A program made the position numbers and the translations under genes. The notes below the pieces were generated by a model that was not told the origin of the DNA, did no database searches, and saw nothing but the letters and a program-made list of their open reading frames with translations. A stretch of DNA of 64,000 bases from Gammaproteobacteria bacterium (GTDB lineage Bacteria; Pseudomonadota; Gammaproteobacteria; Competibacterales; Competibacteraceae), in the NCBI GenBank assembly GCA_024235095.1, contig JACKNC010000003.1, positions 310,001 to 374,000 on the forward strand, written 5' to 3'. This document shows, piece after piece, positions 16,187 through 25,542 of this stretch (position 1 is the first letter of the stretch; every line of letters begins with the position of its first letter).

Positions 16187-16630
16187 AGGGAACTGTTGTA
16201 TGTGATTTGAGGAATGTTTTCAATCAAGGCATTCCAAGAAATCTTGATGATTCAAATAACTATCATCATCCATCCCATTAACAGGGACATTCCATATTCA
16301 AGGTAGGGGATAAGGAATCTCCCAAGTGCGAACGTACTAGGGAATTCTGACGGCATTGAGGCCAATCTGCTGCTGGGGGAAGGGGAAAGCGAAAGTTATG
16401 CTGTAAGAAAGTGGCAGACTGTCAAAACAGCCACTATGCTGTAACGCATATTCCAGCATAAAAAAGGACAACCAAAATCATGGGCGCAAAAGTGCCAGCG
16501 CCCCGTAACCCGAATGCTTTGGTCGGCGCAAGGTTACGAGGCACTGTACCGAGTTCGCTTAACGCGGGCGGTTTCGGCACTCTTAAGAGTAGCCAGTCTC
16601 CGGTCTGGATTCAAGGGCAGGAGGCTGAAT
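16187..16630. other. Non-coding stretch at the backbone junction
   Basis: No gene, RNA or strong repeat is supported. Composition shifts here from the AT-rich backbone to GC-richer sequence, so it probably holds a junction between two replicon backbones. Confidence 0.35.
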
Positions 16631-16870
16631 ATGTTGCCTGCCGCTAAACCGCTACTCACCGGTCTTGAAGAGGCCGAACTCTATCATCGTGTCGAAGACC
16701 GGGGTTTCTTCACCCTCCTCTGGGCCGATCCCCTCCAAGCCAAACGCGCCGCGCGCGTGGCCTTGGAACGCCGACAACTCAAGCTCGAACTTGCCGCCCT
16801 GGAGCAATACCGACAGTTTGACCTCCTCAAGCCTCCGGGCAAGACCATAGAAGAAGTCAAGGCGCAACTA
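16631..16870 (+). pseudogene. Hypothetical gene truncated by IS630-A
   Basis: An open frame starts at ATG 16631 with GGCAGGAGG seven bases upstream and is cut by IS630-A after about 79 codons. The product is Leu/Ala/Glu-rich and helical (LEEAELYHRVEDRGFFTLLW, then ALERRQLKLELAALEQY), like a small coiled-coil accessory protein. I do not recognise a family. Beyond the IS the sequence belongs to another IS630 fragment, so the C-terminus is lost. Confidence 0.5.
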
Positions 16871-18042
16871 GTGGGCTGACACAGAAGTTTTGACAGGTTC
16901 AGAGGTTTCTAGGTCCACCGGGGTTTCAGAAGATTTCAAGGGAGGATAGAGGCGCTTGAGTTTGACCCGGGCCAAGTCGGTGCCGAACTGCCAGTGGATT
17001 TTGGTCTGACGTAGGTTGCGTGGGCCTTGCCAAGCGGCGATTTCCTTCCGCAAAGTTTCGAGGTTCGCAATGCGGCGATTCAAACACTGGCCGGCGAGAA
17101 CAGCGAACTCACATTCCGCCATATTGAGCCAACTGCCATGCTTGGGGGTGTAATGAAATTCGAGCTTGCGGGTGATCCGGCGGGCTTCCTCTGGAGAAAA
17201 GACACTATACAAGGCCGCAGGAGTGTGGGTATTGAGGTTATCCACGACCAACCGGATTCGCTCCGCCTTCGGAAAGTACACATCAACGAGTTGCTGCATT
17301 TGCTGGGCAAAATCGCGTTTGGTGCGCTGTTTCGTGACATTAACATGACGCCACCCGCGCAAGGGTTGTACGAATAGAAATAAATTGGCGGTGCCTTCGC
17401 GTTTGTATTCACAGTCATAGCGCGCCGGTTGACCCGGGCGGGCGGGTTGAGGACAGCGGGTTTCGCTGGTCAATTGCACCGGACTTTCATCGAAGCACAC
17501 TTGGGGGTATTGAGGATCATCGGGTTCGGCGTACAGGTCCAACACATCCTCCATATGCCAAACATAATCGGGACTGACACTGGGAATACACCATTCTTGA
17601 CGTTGCCAGGGTTTGAGGTCGTTTTTTTAAGGATGCGCCGCACACTCTCACGGGAAATGGCTTCGATGGGCCGGAGTTCCATGAAGCGGTCCGCTAACAA
17701 TTGGAGAGTCCACTGACAACGGCCAGCGGGCGGGGTACTACAGGCCAAGGCGACCAGAAAGGCGGCCTGTTTGCCGGTCAAGGCCGGGGGCAAACCGACT
17801 CGTGGCCGCTCGCTTAACGCCGCCAGCAACCCTTCGTCGACAAACCGTTGACGGGTACGATGAACGGTCGAAATCCCCAAGTGAAGGCTTTGGGCAATGG
17901 CCTCATCCGTCGCCCCTTCCGCAGCCTGCAGCAACACATGGGCACGGGCAACCTTGCGCGCCGCTGCCTTGCCTTTATGAATGACCTTCAGCAGGTCTTC
18001 CCGCTCCTCTTCAGTTAGATCAACCAGATACTTGTGGGCCAT
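16868..18042 (-). CDS. IS630-A transposase, made by -1 frameshift
   Basis: Two overlapping frames encode one IS630 transposase. OrfA starts at ATG 18042 (AGGAGG upstream) and carries helix-turn-helix segments (TDEAIAQSLHLGISTVHRTRQ). At a run of seven A bases near 17628 a -1 slip joins ILKK to NDLKPWQRQEWCIPSVSPDY and the catalytic frame. That frame holds the DDE motifs VCFDESPVQL, RLVVDNLNTHT and WLNMAECEFAVL. The stop codon TAG at 16868-16870 is completed by the flanking TA target, so termination depends on the insertion site. Confidence 0.88.
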
Positions 18043-18113
18043 GGTGATTCCTCCTGTTGATCTCAACCATAGGGCACCCACCGCTACCTGTCAAAACTTC
18101 TGTGTCAGCCCAC
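16871..18113 (-). mobile_element. IS630-A, complete copy
   Basis: A 1,243-bp element with a perfect 27-bp terminal inverted repeat beginning GTGGGCTGACACAGAAG, flanked on both sides by TA (16869 and 18114), the target used by IS630. An apparently identical copy lies at 58548-59790 and a truncated one at 29703-30274. Confidence 0.92.
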
Positions 18114-18136
18114 TAGACAAACTAAGGAGTATCTCA

Positions 18137-18340
18137 ATGTCCAAGCCATATAGTGAAGATTTAAGAACAAGAGTGATACAGAATTATTTGAATGGTACGT
18201 CGAAAATTGACATAATTACCTTATTCAAAATCGGGATGGACACCCTGAATCGTTGGATTCGTCAGTATTTGCAAACAGGTGATGTTAAACCAAAGAAAAG
18301 TAAGATACTCCCCCTTGTCAAGACCAAAATTCTATGAAAT
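18137..18340 (+). pseudogene. IS630-D transposase fragment
   Basis: The first 60 or so codons match the OrfA start of the IS630-D element at 35.3-36.2 kb (MSKPYSEDLRTRVIQ, then FKIGMDTLNRWIRQYLQTGD). It begins at ATG 18137 with AAGGAG upstream and is cut at 18341 by the IS3 element. Only the helix-turn-helix part remains and there is no catalytic domain. Confidence 0.8.
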
Positions 18341-18343
18341 TAA

Positions 18344-19148
18344 GAGAGAGGCGGGTTGATAAACACGTATCCTGTCACCATTGTCCTGCAACGATCCCAG
18401 ATACACCTGAGCGGGTGTCCGGTAGTCCAATGATTGATGGAAACGTTTGTGGTTATAGAAGTGGAAGAAGTCTTGCAGCCCTAACCGGACTTCATGAACG
18501 CTCTGGATTTCCTGTAAGTAGACGTATTCATACTTGACTGTTCGCCAAAGTCGTTCCACAAAAATGTTGTCCAAGGCCCGTCCTCGTCCATCCATACTGA
18601 CCTGGATACCTTTGTCCAGGAGTGGCTGGGTAAAGCGCGGTGTCGTGAATCCGATCAACGGCCTCGATGCAAAAGTCCGCATCCAGGGTGGTGCTGATCG
18701 CCCAACCCAACACATAGCGGCTGTACCAATCCATGACCGCCATCAGGTAAACAAAGCCGGAGGCCAGTCGGACATAGGTAATATCCGTACTCCATACTTG
18801 GTCACAGCGCTCAATGGACAGGCCCCGCAACCGGTAGGGATAGATGGGATTCTCCACGTTCGGTTGACTGGTATTGGGTTTCTGGTACACCGCGTCCAGT
18901 CCCATGATGCGCAACAACCGTCGAACCCGCTTGACGTTGACGAGATGTCCGAGACTGCGCAAGTAAGCAACCATGCGCAGAACACCGTAGTAGGGCGTTC
19001 GCGTATACTGCTCATCCAGGAGGCGCATCAGGTTCAGGTTTTCCGCGCGCTCACCGACGGGCTGATAGTACAAGCTGGAACGATTCAGGCCCAGTAGTTC
19101 GCATTGTTTCCGGAGACTGAAGGTGGAGTTGTGGGGTTCAATCAGCAT
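18344..19148 (-). pseudogene. IS3 transposase OrfB, internally deleted
   Basis: The integrase-core transposase starts at 19148. HTH_21 and the first catalytic Asp (VWSTDITYV) are intact up to DADFCIEAVDRIHDT. The frame then shifts; the rest (FTQPLLDKGIQVSMDGRGRALDNIFVERLWRTVKYE) continues in another frame with the final Glu. The piece between, which in this family carries the second catalytic Asp (NTDQG), is missing. The enzyme is therefore inactive even if the frameshift were suppressed. Confidence 0.85.
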
Positions 19149-19159
19149 CTTCCTGACCT

Positions 19160-19450
19160 CTAATGCAGGGCTGAGGACTTTTTTTTCAGCCAGTCCCGCT
19201 CGGCAATCAGTTGTCCAATCTGCCGGTGCAATTCATCGATTTGCCCCTGTTGCGTCTCCTGTACCCGCGCTGGTTTACCCGAGAACGCTTCTGGAATCGC
19301 CGCCAGGGCCTGTTTCTTCCAGGCGTTGATCTGAGTGGCGTGAATACCATACTCTGCCGTCAGCTGATTGCTGGTTTTCTGTTGACGAATCGCCTCCAAG
19401 GCCCCTTTGGTCTTGAACTCAACCGTATGCCTTTTGCGCACTCCTGCCAT
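19160..19450 (-). CDS. IS3 transposase OrfA
   Basis: A 96-residue OrfA with an N-terminal helix-turn-helix (TSNQLTAEYGIHATQINAWKKQ) and a C-terminal coiled coil (QIDELHRQIGQLIAERDWLKK), the normal layout for IS3. It looks intact, but its OrfB partner is deleted. Confidence 0.88.
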   Translation of the reverse strand: MAGVRKRHTVEFKTKGALEAIRQQKTSNQLTAEYGIHATQINAWKKQALAAIPEAFSGKPARVQETQQGQIDELHRQIGQLIAERDWLKKKSSALH

Positions 19451-19502
19451 ATTTCACCTTGCCTTTCGCTGTTGCCTTCTCTCTTAGAGCCTGGTCTAAA
19501 AT

Positions 19503-20213
19503 ATGGGGAGCATCATAACTTTCATGAAATCCAAAAACCCGGAAGACAATCAGCGCAAGGCGGCGACGCTGGCCGGCCCGCGCTTCGTCTGCACCAGTGA
19601 AGTCGATGAAGAACATCGATTGAACGAACAGTTGATTAAAGACATCACCGGTGGTGACACTATTGAAGGGCGCCGTCTCTATCAGGAAGCCTTCACCTTC
19701 AAACCACAGTTCAAACCGTGGATGTACGGTAACCACAAACCGGAAATTCGCGGCACCGATGATGCGATTTGGTCACGGGTACGCCTGGTGCCTTTCGAGG
19801 TGAGCTTCAAAGGTCGTGAAGATCTCAACCTGCCTGATCGACTGGAGGCGGAACTGCCAGGCATCCTGAATTGGGCGATCCAGGGTTGTCTGGACTGGCA
19901 GCGACATGGACTGCAACCCCCGGTCAAGGTTCAGGCGGCAACACAGGCTTATCGTGATGAAATGGACATCTTCGGTCCTTTCATCCAGGAATGTTGTGTT
20001 ATCCACAAATCTGCTGAAGTGCGCGCTAATGATTTATGGAACGCCTACAAAACGTGGTGCGCCGAAAACAGCCAGCGCGAGCAAAGTCAGCATAAATTTG
20101 GCCGATACCTGACCGCCAAAGGTTGGAGAGCCGATGGAACCAAGCCCGTCAAACGTATCGGCATAGGTTTGTTGGACAAACACGATGCCGATCCTACCGA
20201 ACCTCAGTTCTAA
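19503..20213 (+). pseudogene. P4-type primase/helicase, C-terminal part
   Basis: About 235 residues of the C-terminal half of a phage/plasmid primase-helicase of the P4/D5 family: NQRKAATLAGPRFVCTSEVD, LIKDITGGD, PWMYGNHKPEIRGTDDAIW (arginine-finger region) and RVRLVPFEV. The Walker A part and primase domain that should precede it are absent, because the gene is cut by the IS3 element 17 bases upstream. The following 60 residues (EVRANDLWNAYKTWCAEN, then GRYLTAKG) form the usual winged-helix C-terminus. It was probably the replication protein of the backbone that also carries partition locus 3. Confidence 0.85.
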
Positions 20214-20534
20214 AAGCTTCCTTGATAAATATCATAAATACAATGACTTAAATAGAAAGTTGTTGTTGAAAAGTCAAGGGAGCTAACCCCATCAAATGCA
20301 CCAGTATCGATTTACTGGACCTCCACGATGCCGACCTTTACGACCTTTACGACCTTTTGCCGGAAATTCGGTATACGAGAAACCCCCATAGGGACTTTCC
20401 GGGAAAAGGTCGTAAAGGTCGGCATGGTCGGAAACCGTCGTTGTCTCTGAGCGAGACAACGTATTTTCTTCACAGGAACACTGTTGCGCATTTGAAAGGT
20501 TATTGCATAATAAAGGCGCAACAAGGGGATTGAT
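20214..20534. other. Intergenic region upstream of partition locus 3
   Basis: About 320 bases without a supported gene. It contains a strong inverted repeat (listed next) and the promoter region of the parAB operon; AAGGGG at 20523 is the likely ribosome-binding site of parA. Confidence 0.5.
20328..20425. repeat. Long inverted repeat with GACCTTTAC direct repeats
   Basis: The left arm, starting at 20328 (ATGCCGACCTTTACGACC), pairs with the right arm (20404-20425). Within the left arm the unit GACCTTTAC is repeated (20333, 20342, then GACCTTTT at 20351). The stem is at least 21 bp with a 50-base loop. It lies between the primase and parA genes, so it could be an operator, an origin element or a structured leader. 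Confidence 0.6.
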
Positions 20535-21749
20535 ATGACCATTGGGATTAATGAACCTGCTATCTTCCTGGAGAACTTCGCTCGAGCAGGTAGCCACTTA
20601 CTTGAAGAACTGCGTAGCATCGCTACTCAGCCTCATTTGAATAAATCGCTGAAACGATTTCCTATCCGGGAAGCCGCCGCCATGCTGGGATTCACTCCCC
20701 AGTACATTCGGCGGCTTGAAACCGAAGGCAGCGCCCGACGACCTCCGTTTGGCATTCCTCCCAAGGATGAGCGCGGCCAACGCTCTTACAATCTTGAGCG
20801 GATCAACGATTACCGCGATCGACTCGGCATCCGTCGTTTGCGCCCAACAGGCAGTCGCGCTATTCGTTGCGCGGTCGCCTTTTTTAAGGGGGGCTCGGCC
20901 AAAACGACAACCGCAACGCATCTTGCCCATCGTTGTGCATTGGACGGCTTGCGCGTTCTCCTGATTGATTTGGATCCACAAGCGTCCTTGACCATGCTGC
21001 ATGGCATCCTGCCGGACATTGATATCCAGCGCGAGGACACCTTGGCGGATGTTCTCGTTTATGATCCATCGGATATCCGCAGCGTAATCCGGGAAACTTA
21101 TTTCCCGGGACTTTGGTTAATTCCGGCCAATCTTGGCTTACAGGATGCGGAAATTAGACTGCTTGACCATCGGGAGAATCAGGAAGAGTTTCTTGATCTG
21201 CTGGCATTTCAGCGGCTGGATTACGGACTTTGCCAGGTAGAGGGCGATTTTGATGTCATCATCGTCGATTGTCCTCCCAATATGGGATCGTTAACGCTGA
21301 ACGCCGTCGCGGCGGCCAACGCCATGCTGCTGCCGATTCCTCCACGAGCCGTTGATTTCGGGTCCGCCGTTCTCTATGCCCAGACTATGAGCGCCTTGAA
21401 ACGTGATCCACGTTTCTCGCGACCGCTGGATTTCTTTCGGGTATTGCTGACTCTGCATAGCGGCTCGGGCGAAGCCAAGAATACCGAAGCCGCTTTACGT
21501 ATGCTCTTAAAGGATTATGTGTTGGAACACGTCATGCCATTAAGCGTGGAGATCGAACGATCCGCGGCGGATCTCAGTTCAGTTTACGAGATTCAGCAAC
21601 CCAAGGGCTCTTATGAAGCCTATCAACGCGCTTTGAGTTATCTCAATGCGTTGAATGGTGAAGTCATTGATCTTTTTCGCCAGGTTTGGGAACAGCAGAC
21701 CGAAGAATTACCTGCGAAGGACGTCGGTTCCTCTGACGCTACGGGTTAA
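20535..21749 (+). CDS. parA: Partition locus 3: ParA with N-terminal helix-turn-helix
   Basis: A 404-residue type Ia ParA/SopA-like ATPase. The N-terminal 100 residues contain a MerR-like DNA-binding region (IREAAAMLGFTPQYIRRLE) that would autoregulate the operon. The ATPase domain has deviant Walker A FFKGGSAKTTTA near residue 116, Walker A' LLIDLDPQASL near 143 and Walker B VIIVDCPPNMGSL near 241. It is followed 11 bases later by parB. It differs in class and in GC content from the ParA proteins of loci 1 and 2, so it belongs to a different plasmid backbone. Confidence 0.93.
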   Translation: MTIGINEPAIFLENFARAGSHLLEELRSIATQPHLNKSLKRFPIREAAAMLGFTPQYIRRLETEGSARRPPFGIPPKDERGQRSYNLERINDYRDRLGIRRLRPTGSRAIRCAVAFFKGGSAKTTTATHLAHRCALDGLRVLLIDLDPQASLTMLHGILPDIDIQREDTLADVLVYDPSDIRSVIRETYFPGLWLIPANLGLQDAEIRLLDHRENQEEFLDLLAFQRLDYGLCQVEGDFDVIIVDCPPNMGSLTLNAVAAANAMLLPIPPRAVDFGSAVLYAQTMSALKRDPRFSRPLDFFRVLLTLHSGSGEAKNTEAALRMLLKDYVLEHVMPLSVEIERSAADLSSVYEIQQPKGSYEAYQRALSYLNALNGEVIDLFRQVWEQQTEELPAKDVGSSDATG

Positions 21750-21760
21750 CCAGGTCGCTT

Positions 21761-22828
21761 ATGAACGAGATCAAAGACCAACGTCGCCGCGATAATGCCG
21801 AGGCCGGCGCGGTGGGCAGGTTAGGGCGTAATCGACAATCCGCCATGGTTAAGGCGCTCCAGAACATGGAACGCGCCGCCGATACCGATGCAACCGTTTC
21901 ACGTGAAACGGTTGTCATGGATCCGGTAACGACCGATCCCCTTGAGCGTCCAACGCTCTATCCCACCAAAGGGCAACGTTTCGTTGATCCTGAAGTCTGC
22001 CGACCTTGGCGTTGGGCCGACCGGCCCGATTCGGAAACGCCTCATTTGGATGAGTTGGCGCAATCCCTGGAGCGGGATGGGCAAGTCGCTCCCGCTATTG
22101 TGCGTCCGGTTCGAGATCCTGAACAGCCAGCAATCCGCTATGAAATTATTGCCGGTTATGTGCGCTGGAAAGCTGCCTTGCAAGCCCAGCGGCAGCTATT
22201 AGTGGATATCCGCCCGGACCTTGGTGATCGAGAGGCATTTTCGATCATGGTCGTTGAGAACGATTTGCGGCGTGGGCTTTCCGATTACACCCAAGCCAAA
22301 CGGTATCAGCGCGTCCTGGACGAGAACTTGTTTAACTCCAAGGGCGAACTGGCTGAGGCAATGGGTTTGAGTCATGCGCAGCTCTCCAAATATCTGGGGT
22401 TTGCCAAATTGCCCGCCGAGGTGGTGATGGCCTGCCGGGACATCACTGCTCTCCCTCTGACGACTGGTTATCTGCTGGGCAGTCTGTGTGCAAAGGGTTT
22501 TGAGGATCAAGTGATGCTGTTGTTACCCCAGATTGAATCGGGCGACATTGCCGGACGACAACTGGAGGAACTGGCGGTTGATCCCAGCCAACTTGAGCGA
22601 TGGTTGCCTCGTCCGACAGCCAATGGAGCGGATGAAACTCCGCCAAGAGTTAAATCGGAACCCCGCAATTTTGTTTCGTCGTCGGGGAAGCCGTTGTTCA
22701 AGGTCAATATTTCTCAACGGCAGGCATCGGTATCGTTTGCAGGTCCTTCTCGATGGCTGCTGGAAAATGAGGAATTTCTCGAACGTTTGCGGGCAATGGT
22801 CGAGGCAGAGTCTCCTCAAGATGACTGA
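21761..22828 (+). CDS. parB: Partition locus 3: ParB family protein
   Basis: A 355-residue ParB/RepB protein. The N-terminal nuclease-like domain (about 75-170) has the conserved GQVAPAIVRPV, YEIIAGYVRWKAAL and the CTP-binding region VVENDLRRGLSDYTQAKRYQ; a central helix-turn-helix follows (GELAEAMGLSHAQLSKYLGFAKLP, near 195). Unlike most chromosomal ParB proteins, the C-terminus is long. Its likely binding site, a parS palindrome, lies inside its own coding sequence near codons 45-51. Confidence 0.92.
   Translation: MNEIKDQRRRDNAEAGAVGRLGRNRQSAMVKALQNMERAADTDATVSRETVVMDPVTTDPLERPTLYPTKGQRFVDPEVCRPWRWADRPDSETPHLDELAQSLERDGQVAPAIVRPVRDPEQPAIRYEIIAGYVRWKAALQAQRQLLVDIRPDLGDREAFSIMVVENDLRRGLSDYTQAKRYQRVLDENLFNSKGELAEAMGLSHAQLSKYLGFAKLPAEVVMACRDITALPLTTGYLLGSLCAKGFEDQVMLLLPQIESGDIAGRQLEELAVDPSQLERWLPRPTANGADETPPRVKSEPRNFVSSSGKPLFKVNISQRQASVSFAGPSRWLLENEEFLERLRAMVEAESPQDD
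21892..21913. promoter_or_regulatory. parS-like palindrome inside parB
   Basis: A perfect 22-bp palindrome with core GTTTCACGTGAAAC, which matches the universal parS core; only the outermost base of each arm of the 16-bp consensus differs. It encodes residues around TVSRETV of ParB, so the site and the protein sequence constrain each other. Confidence 0.85.
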
Positions 22829-22941
22829 TGGGATTTTCCGTGCGGAAAATGGAGACTGCGGTGACTGATGGGATTTTCCGTGCGGAAAATGGAGACTGCG
22901 GTGACTGATGGGATTTTCCGTGCGGAAAATGGAGGCCGCAG
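22822..22941. repeat. Three tandem 40-bp repeats with hairpins
   Basis: Three copies of a 40-bp unit start at 22822, 22862 and 22902; the first two are identical and the third differs near its end. Each contains ATTTTCCG-TG-CGGAAAAT, a perfect 8-bp stem. The first copy covers the parB stop codon. They may be a second centromere/iteron array or stacked terminators. Confidence 0.85.
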
Positions 22942-23034
22942 TCTCATGGCGCGTTATGTGGACGATTGCGGCTACGCCTCTTACATGTTGTGCTACCCCC
23001 CGTGGATTCCTGACTGCGGAGAGATCAACCCTTA

Positions 23035-23715
23035 ATGTGTGGCCGGTTCATTCAATGCACATCCGGCGATCGGCTGGCTGAACGGTTCCATCTGCCGACG
23101 ATCCCGGCCCTGATGCCCCGTTATAACGTCGCGCCGAGTCAGTCCGTCCTGGCCATTCGCATGACGGAACTGGGCCAACGGGAAGCCGTGGCGTTGCGTT
23201 GGGGCTTGGTGCCGGCCTGGTCGTCGGAACCGCGCACGACGTACAGCACTATCAACGCCCGCGCTGAGACGGTGACCGACAAGCCGACCTATCGTCAGGC
23301 ATTTCGGCAACGCCGCTGTCTGATCCCTGCAGATGGGTTCTATGAATGGCGCAAAGAGGGGTCGCGTAAACAGCCGTATTGCATGGCTCCAGCGGACGGT
23401 GCGCCGCTGGCTTTTGCCGGGTTATGGGAACATTGGGAACGGGAGGGGCAAGTGTTGGAGTCCTGCACGATTCTGGTGACCCAGGCCAATGCGCTGATGG
23501 CCCCGATTCATGACCGGATGCCGGTGATTCTCGCGCCCGAGGACGAAGCCCGCTGGCTGGATCCAGCGATTACTGATCCTGCCATCTTGAAACCGCTCCT
23601 GGTTCCTTGTCCCGTGGCGCGATTGCAGGTCTGGCCGGTGAGCACCGCCGTCAACGCGCCCGGCCATGACGGACCGGAATTGATGGTGCCGTTGAATGCC
23701 GGTTTGAACCTTTAA
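23035..23715 (+). CDS. SOS response-associated peptidase (SRAP/YedK/HMCES)
   Basis: A 226-residue SRAP protein that caps abasic sites in single-stranded DNA through a covalent bond from Cys2. The start MCGRF places the catalytic Cys at position 2 after Met removal, so ATG 23035 must be the start. Other active-site blocks are present: PRYNVAPSQ near 29, TINARAET near 77 with the Asn, RCLIPADGFYEW near 94 with the Glu, and HDRMPVIL near 159 with the His. It is full-length for the family. Plasmid copies are thought to protect single-stranded DNA during transfer or replication. Confidence 0.95.
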   Translation: MCGRFIQCTSGDRLAERFHLPTIPALMPRYNVAPSQSVLAIRMTELGQREAVALRWGLVPAWSSEPRTTYSTINARAETVTDKPTYRQAFRQRRCLIPADGFYEWRKEGSRKQPYCMAPADGAPLAFAGLWEHWEREGQVLESCTILVTQANALMAPIHDRMPVILAPEDEARWLDPAITDPAILKPLLVPCPVARLQVWPVSTAVNAPGHDGPELMVPLNAGLNL

Positions 23716-23792
23716 GCCGACGAGCCTCGCCATCGCATGCGCGATTGATGATATCAAGCATTGATAACCTATTTCCATAATCTTGATAGAAG

Positions 23793-23905
23793 CTATTTAA
23801 CACCTTCTTCGTTTAAAAGAGATTCTGGAAAAAGAATAGCTGCTACTCCAATTAAAAGGTACTCAATAAATCCTAATGAGCAACTTCCAAACTCTTGCCA
23901 AATGT
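23793..23905 (-). pseudogene. 3' end of the split GIY-YIG gene
   Basis: This 113-bp piece continues the frame interrupted at 28448. Joining the two at the shared 8-bp duplication CCAAATGT gives NIWQEFGSCSLGFIEYLLIG followed by a tail ending PESLLNEEGVK and a TAG stop at 23793. The Glu in the FIEYLLIG helix and the LLNEEG end match the last helix of GIY-YIG domains. Confidence 0.75.
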
Positions 23906-23962
23906 GGTCCTGTAAATTTTCCTGTGATAGACAAACCATAGGGTATACTGATATCTAACTTT

Positions 23963-25113
23963 TTGCTTTTTCAAGAACTCTTTTGGAGCCGGCCTATTAG
24001 GGCATTGATTGATTTTGAAAAAGGGCGAAATCCATGGAAGGCTGCCGATCGGGCGGCGGCTGAGGATGCGTCCAGAAATTCTGTAAAAAACCACGCCTCC
24101 TCTTTGATCTGGAGAAGCGCCATGCCGACCGTTGAATTGATTCTTCGTGATGATGAAGGTCGTATTATTGATCATCGATCCACACGAACATATTCTTTGG
24201 ATTGGAGAAATCAAAGCTTGCATTGTATTGAAGGTGCAGTTGAAGAATTTAAGAAAAATGCACTACCGGATCTTCAGGCTGATTTGTTAGAAGCGGCTCA
24301 AAACATCTTTATTCAGGATAAAAAAAAGACTTGATTTGCAATGGGACAACACCCATCAAGATTAAGACGCTTCATGGACCTTTTGAATTTAGACTTCAGC
24401 GATTTATTGATCGAGAATACCCTAGTTTGCCTCATCGAACCTACTTTGATTTGACGGATCAATTTCAGGAAGATTATGTGAGTGATCGGTTAAAAGAATT
24501 CTCCGCTTATTATAGCAATCGCTTAAGCTATATCGATGTATCCGATTTAATAGAGAGGGTCACCGGGTTCCGACAACTCAGTGACCAAAAAATCCACCAT
24601 GTGGTGGTTGAAAAGGCGCAAGCGCTCAGTCAAGCGTGCGTCGCGCAAGTGGAAGAAACCTTATCGAAGACGAGTGGTTCTGTCATCAACATTGACCCTG
24701 ATGTTGATATTTACGACCCAGAAAGTCGGGAAATTCTGATTTTCGAAGATGCCATTCAAGTCCGTGGTCAGAAAGAAAATCGTATAAGAAAACAATCAGT
24801 TATAAAGGAAGAAGTGCCAGAGAAATCCGCACCGAAGAAGACGTCTGCCGTATCGAGTGACGTCATTCTCTTTGAAAATAAAGACGGCGATCTTGAATAC
24901 CTGACCGCACCGATTGATCGACAGGGGAAAGCGATCATTCCGGTTGCTGATATTCTGAAAAGCCGGGTGATTGAAGATTATGGGAAAGAAGAAAAGCCAT
25001 TGCCGATTATCGCGATTACAGATGGCGCAAAAATCATTCGTGAGCATCTTTGGGCGGTATTTGGTATCACCGTGCTGATTATCCTGGATTGGTACCATCT
25101 TGGTAAAAAAATT
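23963..25113 (+). pseudogene. Transposase frames of copy A, interrupted by copy B
   Basis: OrfA (23963-24334) is intact. OrfB starts at 24331 and is interrupted after ILDWYHLGKKI at 25113 by copy B; its last 140 codons continue at 26785-27213. The split lies between the middle catalytic region and the C-terminal Glu region, so this copy cannot make a complete transposase. Confidence 0.85.
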
Positions 25114-25170
25114 GGTCCTGTAAATTTTCCTGTGATAGACAAACCATAGGGTATACTGATATCTAACTTT

Positions 25171-25542
25171 TTGCTTTTTCAAGAACTCTTTTGGAGCCGG
25201 CCTATTAGGGCATTGATTGATTTTGAAAAAGGGCGAAATCCATGGAAGGCTGCCGATCGGGCGGCGGCTGAGGATGCGTCCAGAAATTCTGTAAAAAACC
25301 ACGCCTCCTCTTTGATCTGGAGAAGCGCCATGCCGACCGTTGAATTGATTCTTCGTGATGATGAAGGTCGTATTATTGATCATCGATCCACACGAACATA
25401 TTCTTTGGATTGGAGAAATCAAAGCTTGCATTGTATTGAAGGTGCAGTTGAAGAATTTAAGAAAAATGCACTACCGGATCTTCAGGCTGATTTGTTAGAA
25501 GCGGCTCAAAACATCTTTATTCAGGATAAAAAAAAGACTTGA
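25171..25542 (+). CDS. ISKra4-like OrfA, copy B
   Basis: The same 123-residue upstream frame as in the copy at 11226, intact and ending at the same A run used for the presumed -1 frameshift. It belongs to the complete inner copy, which could still transpose. Confidence 0.75.
   Translation: MLFQELFWSRPIRALIDFEKGRNPWKAADRAAAEDASRNSVKNHASSLIWRSAMPTVELILRDDEGRIIDHRSTRTYSLDWRNQSLHCIEGAVEEFKKNALPDLQADLLEAAQNIFIQDKKKT

Larger units (their letters stand above)
18341..19486 (-). mobile_element. Defective IS3 family element
   Basis: Ends carry the imperfect inverted repeat TAAGAGAGAGGC (18341) and its complement near 19475-19486. At about 1,146 bp it is roughly 100 bp shorter than usual for the family because of an internal deletion in orfB. 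Confidence 0.75.

Noticed and set aside
20292..20620. Two minus-strand frames of about 100 codons over the inverted repeat
   Set aside because: They overlap the parA start and the repeat, with no family match and no ribosome-binding site.
22822..22941. Tandem 40-bp units considered as a CRISPR array
   Set aside because: The units are identical end to end with no variable spacers.
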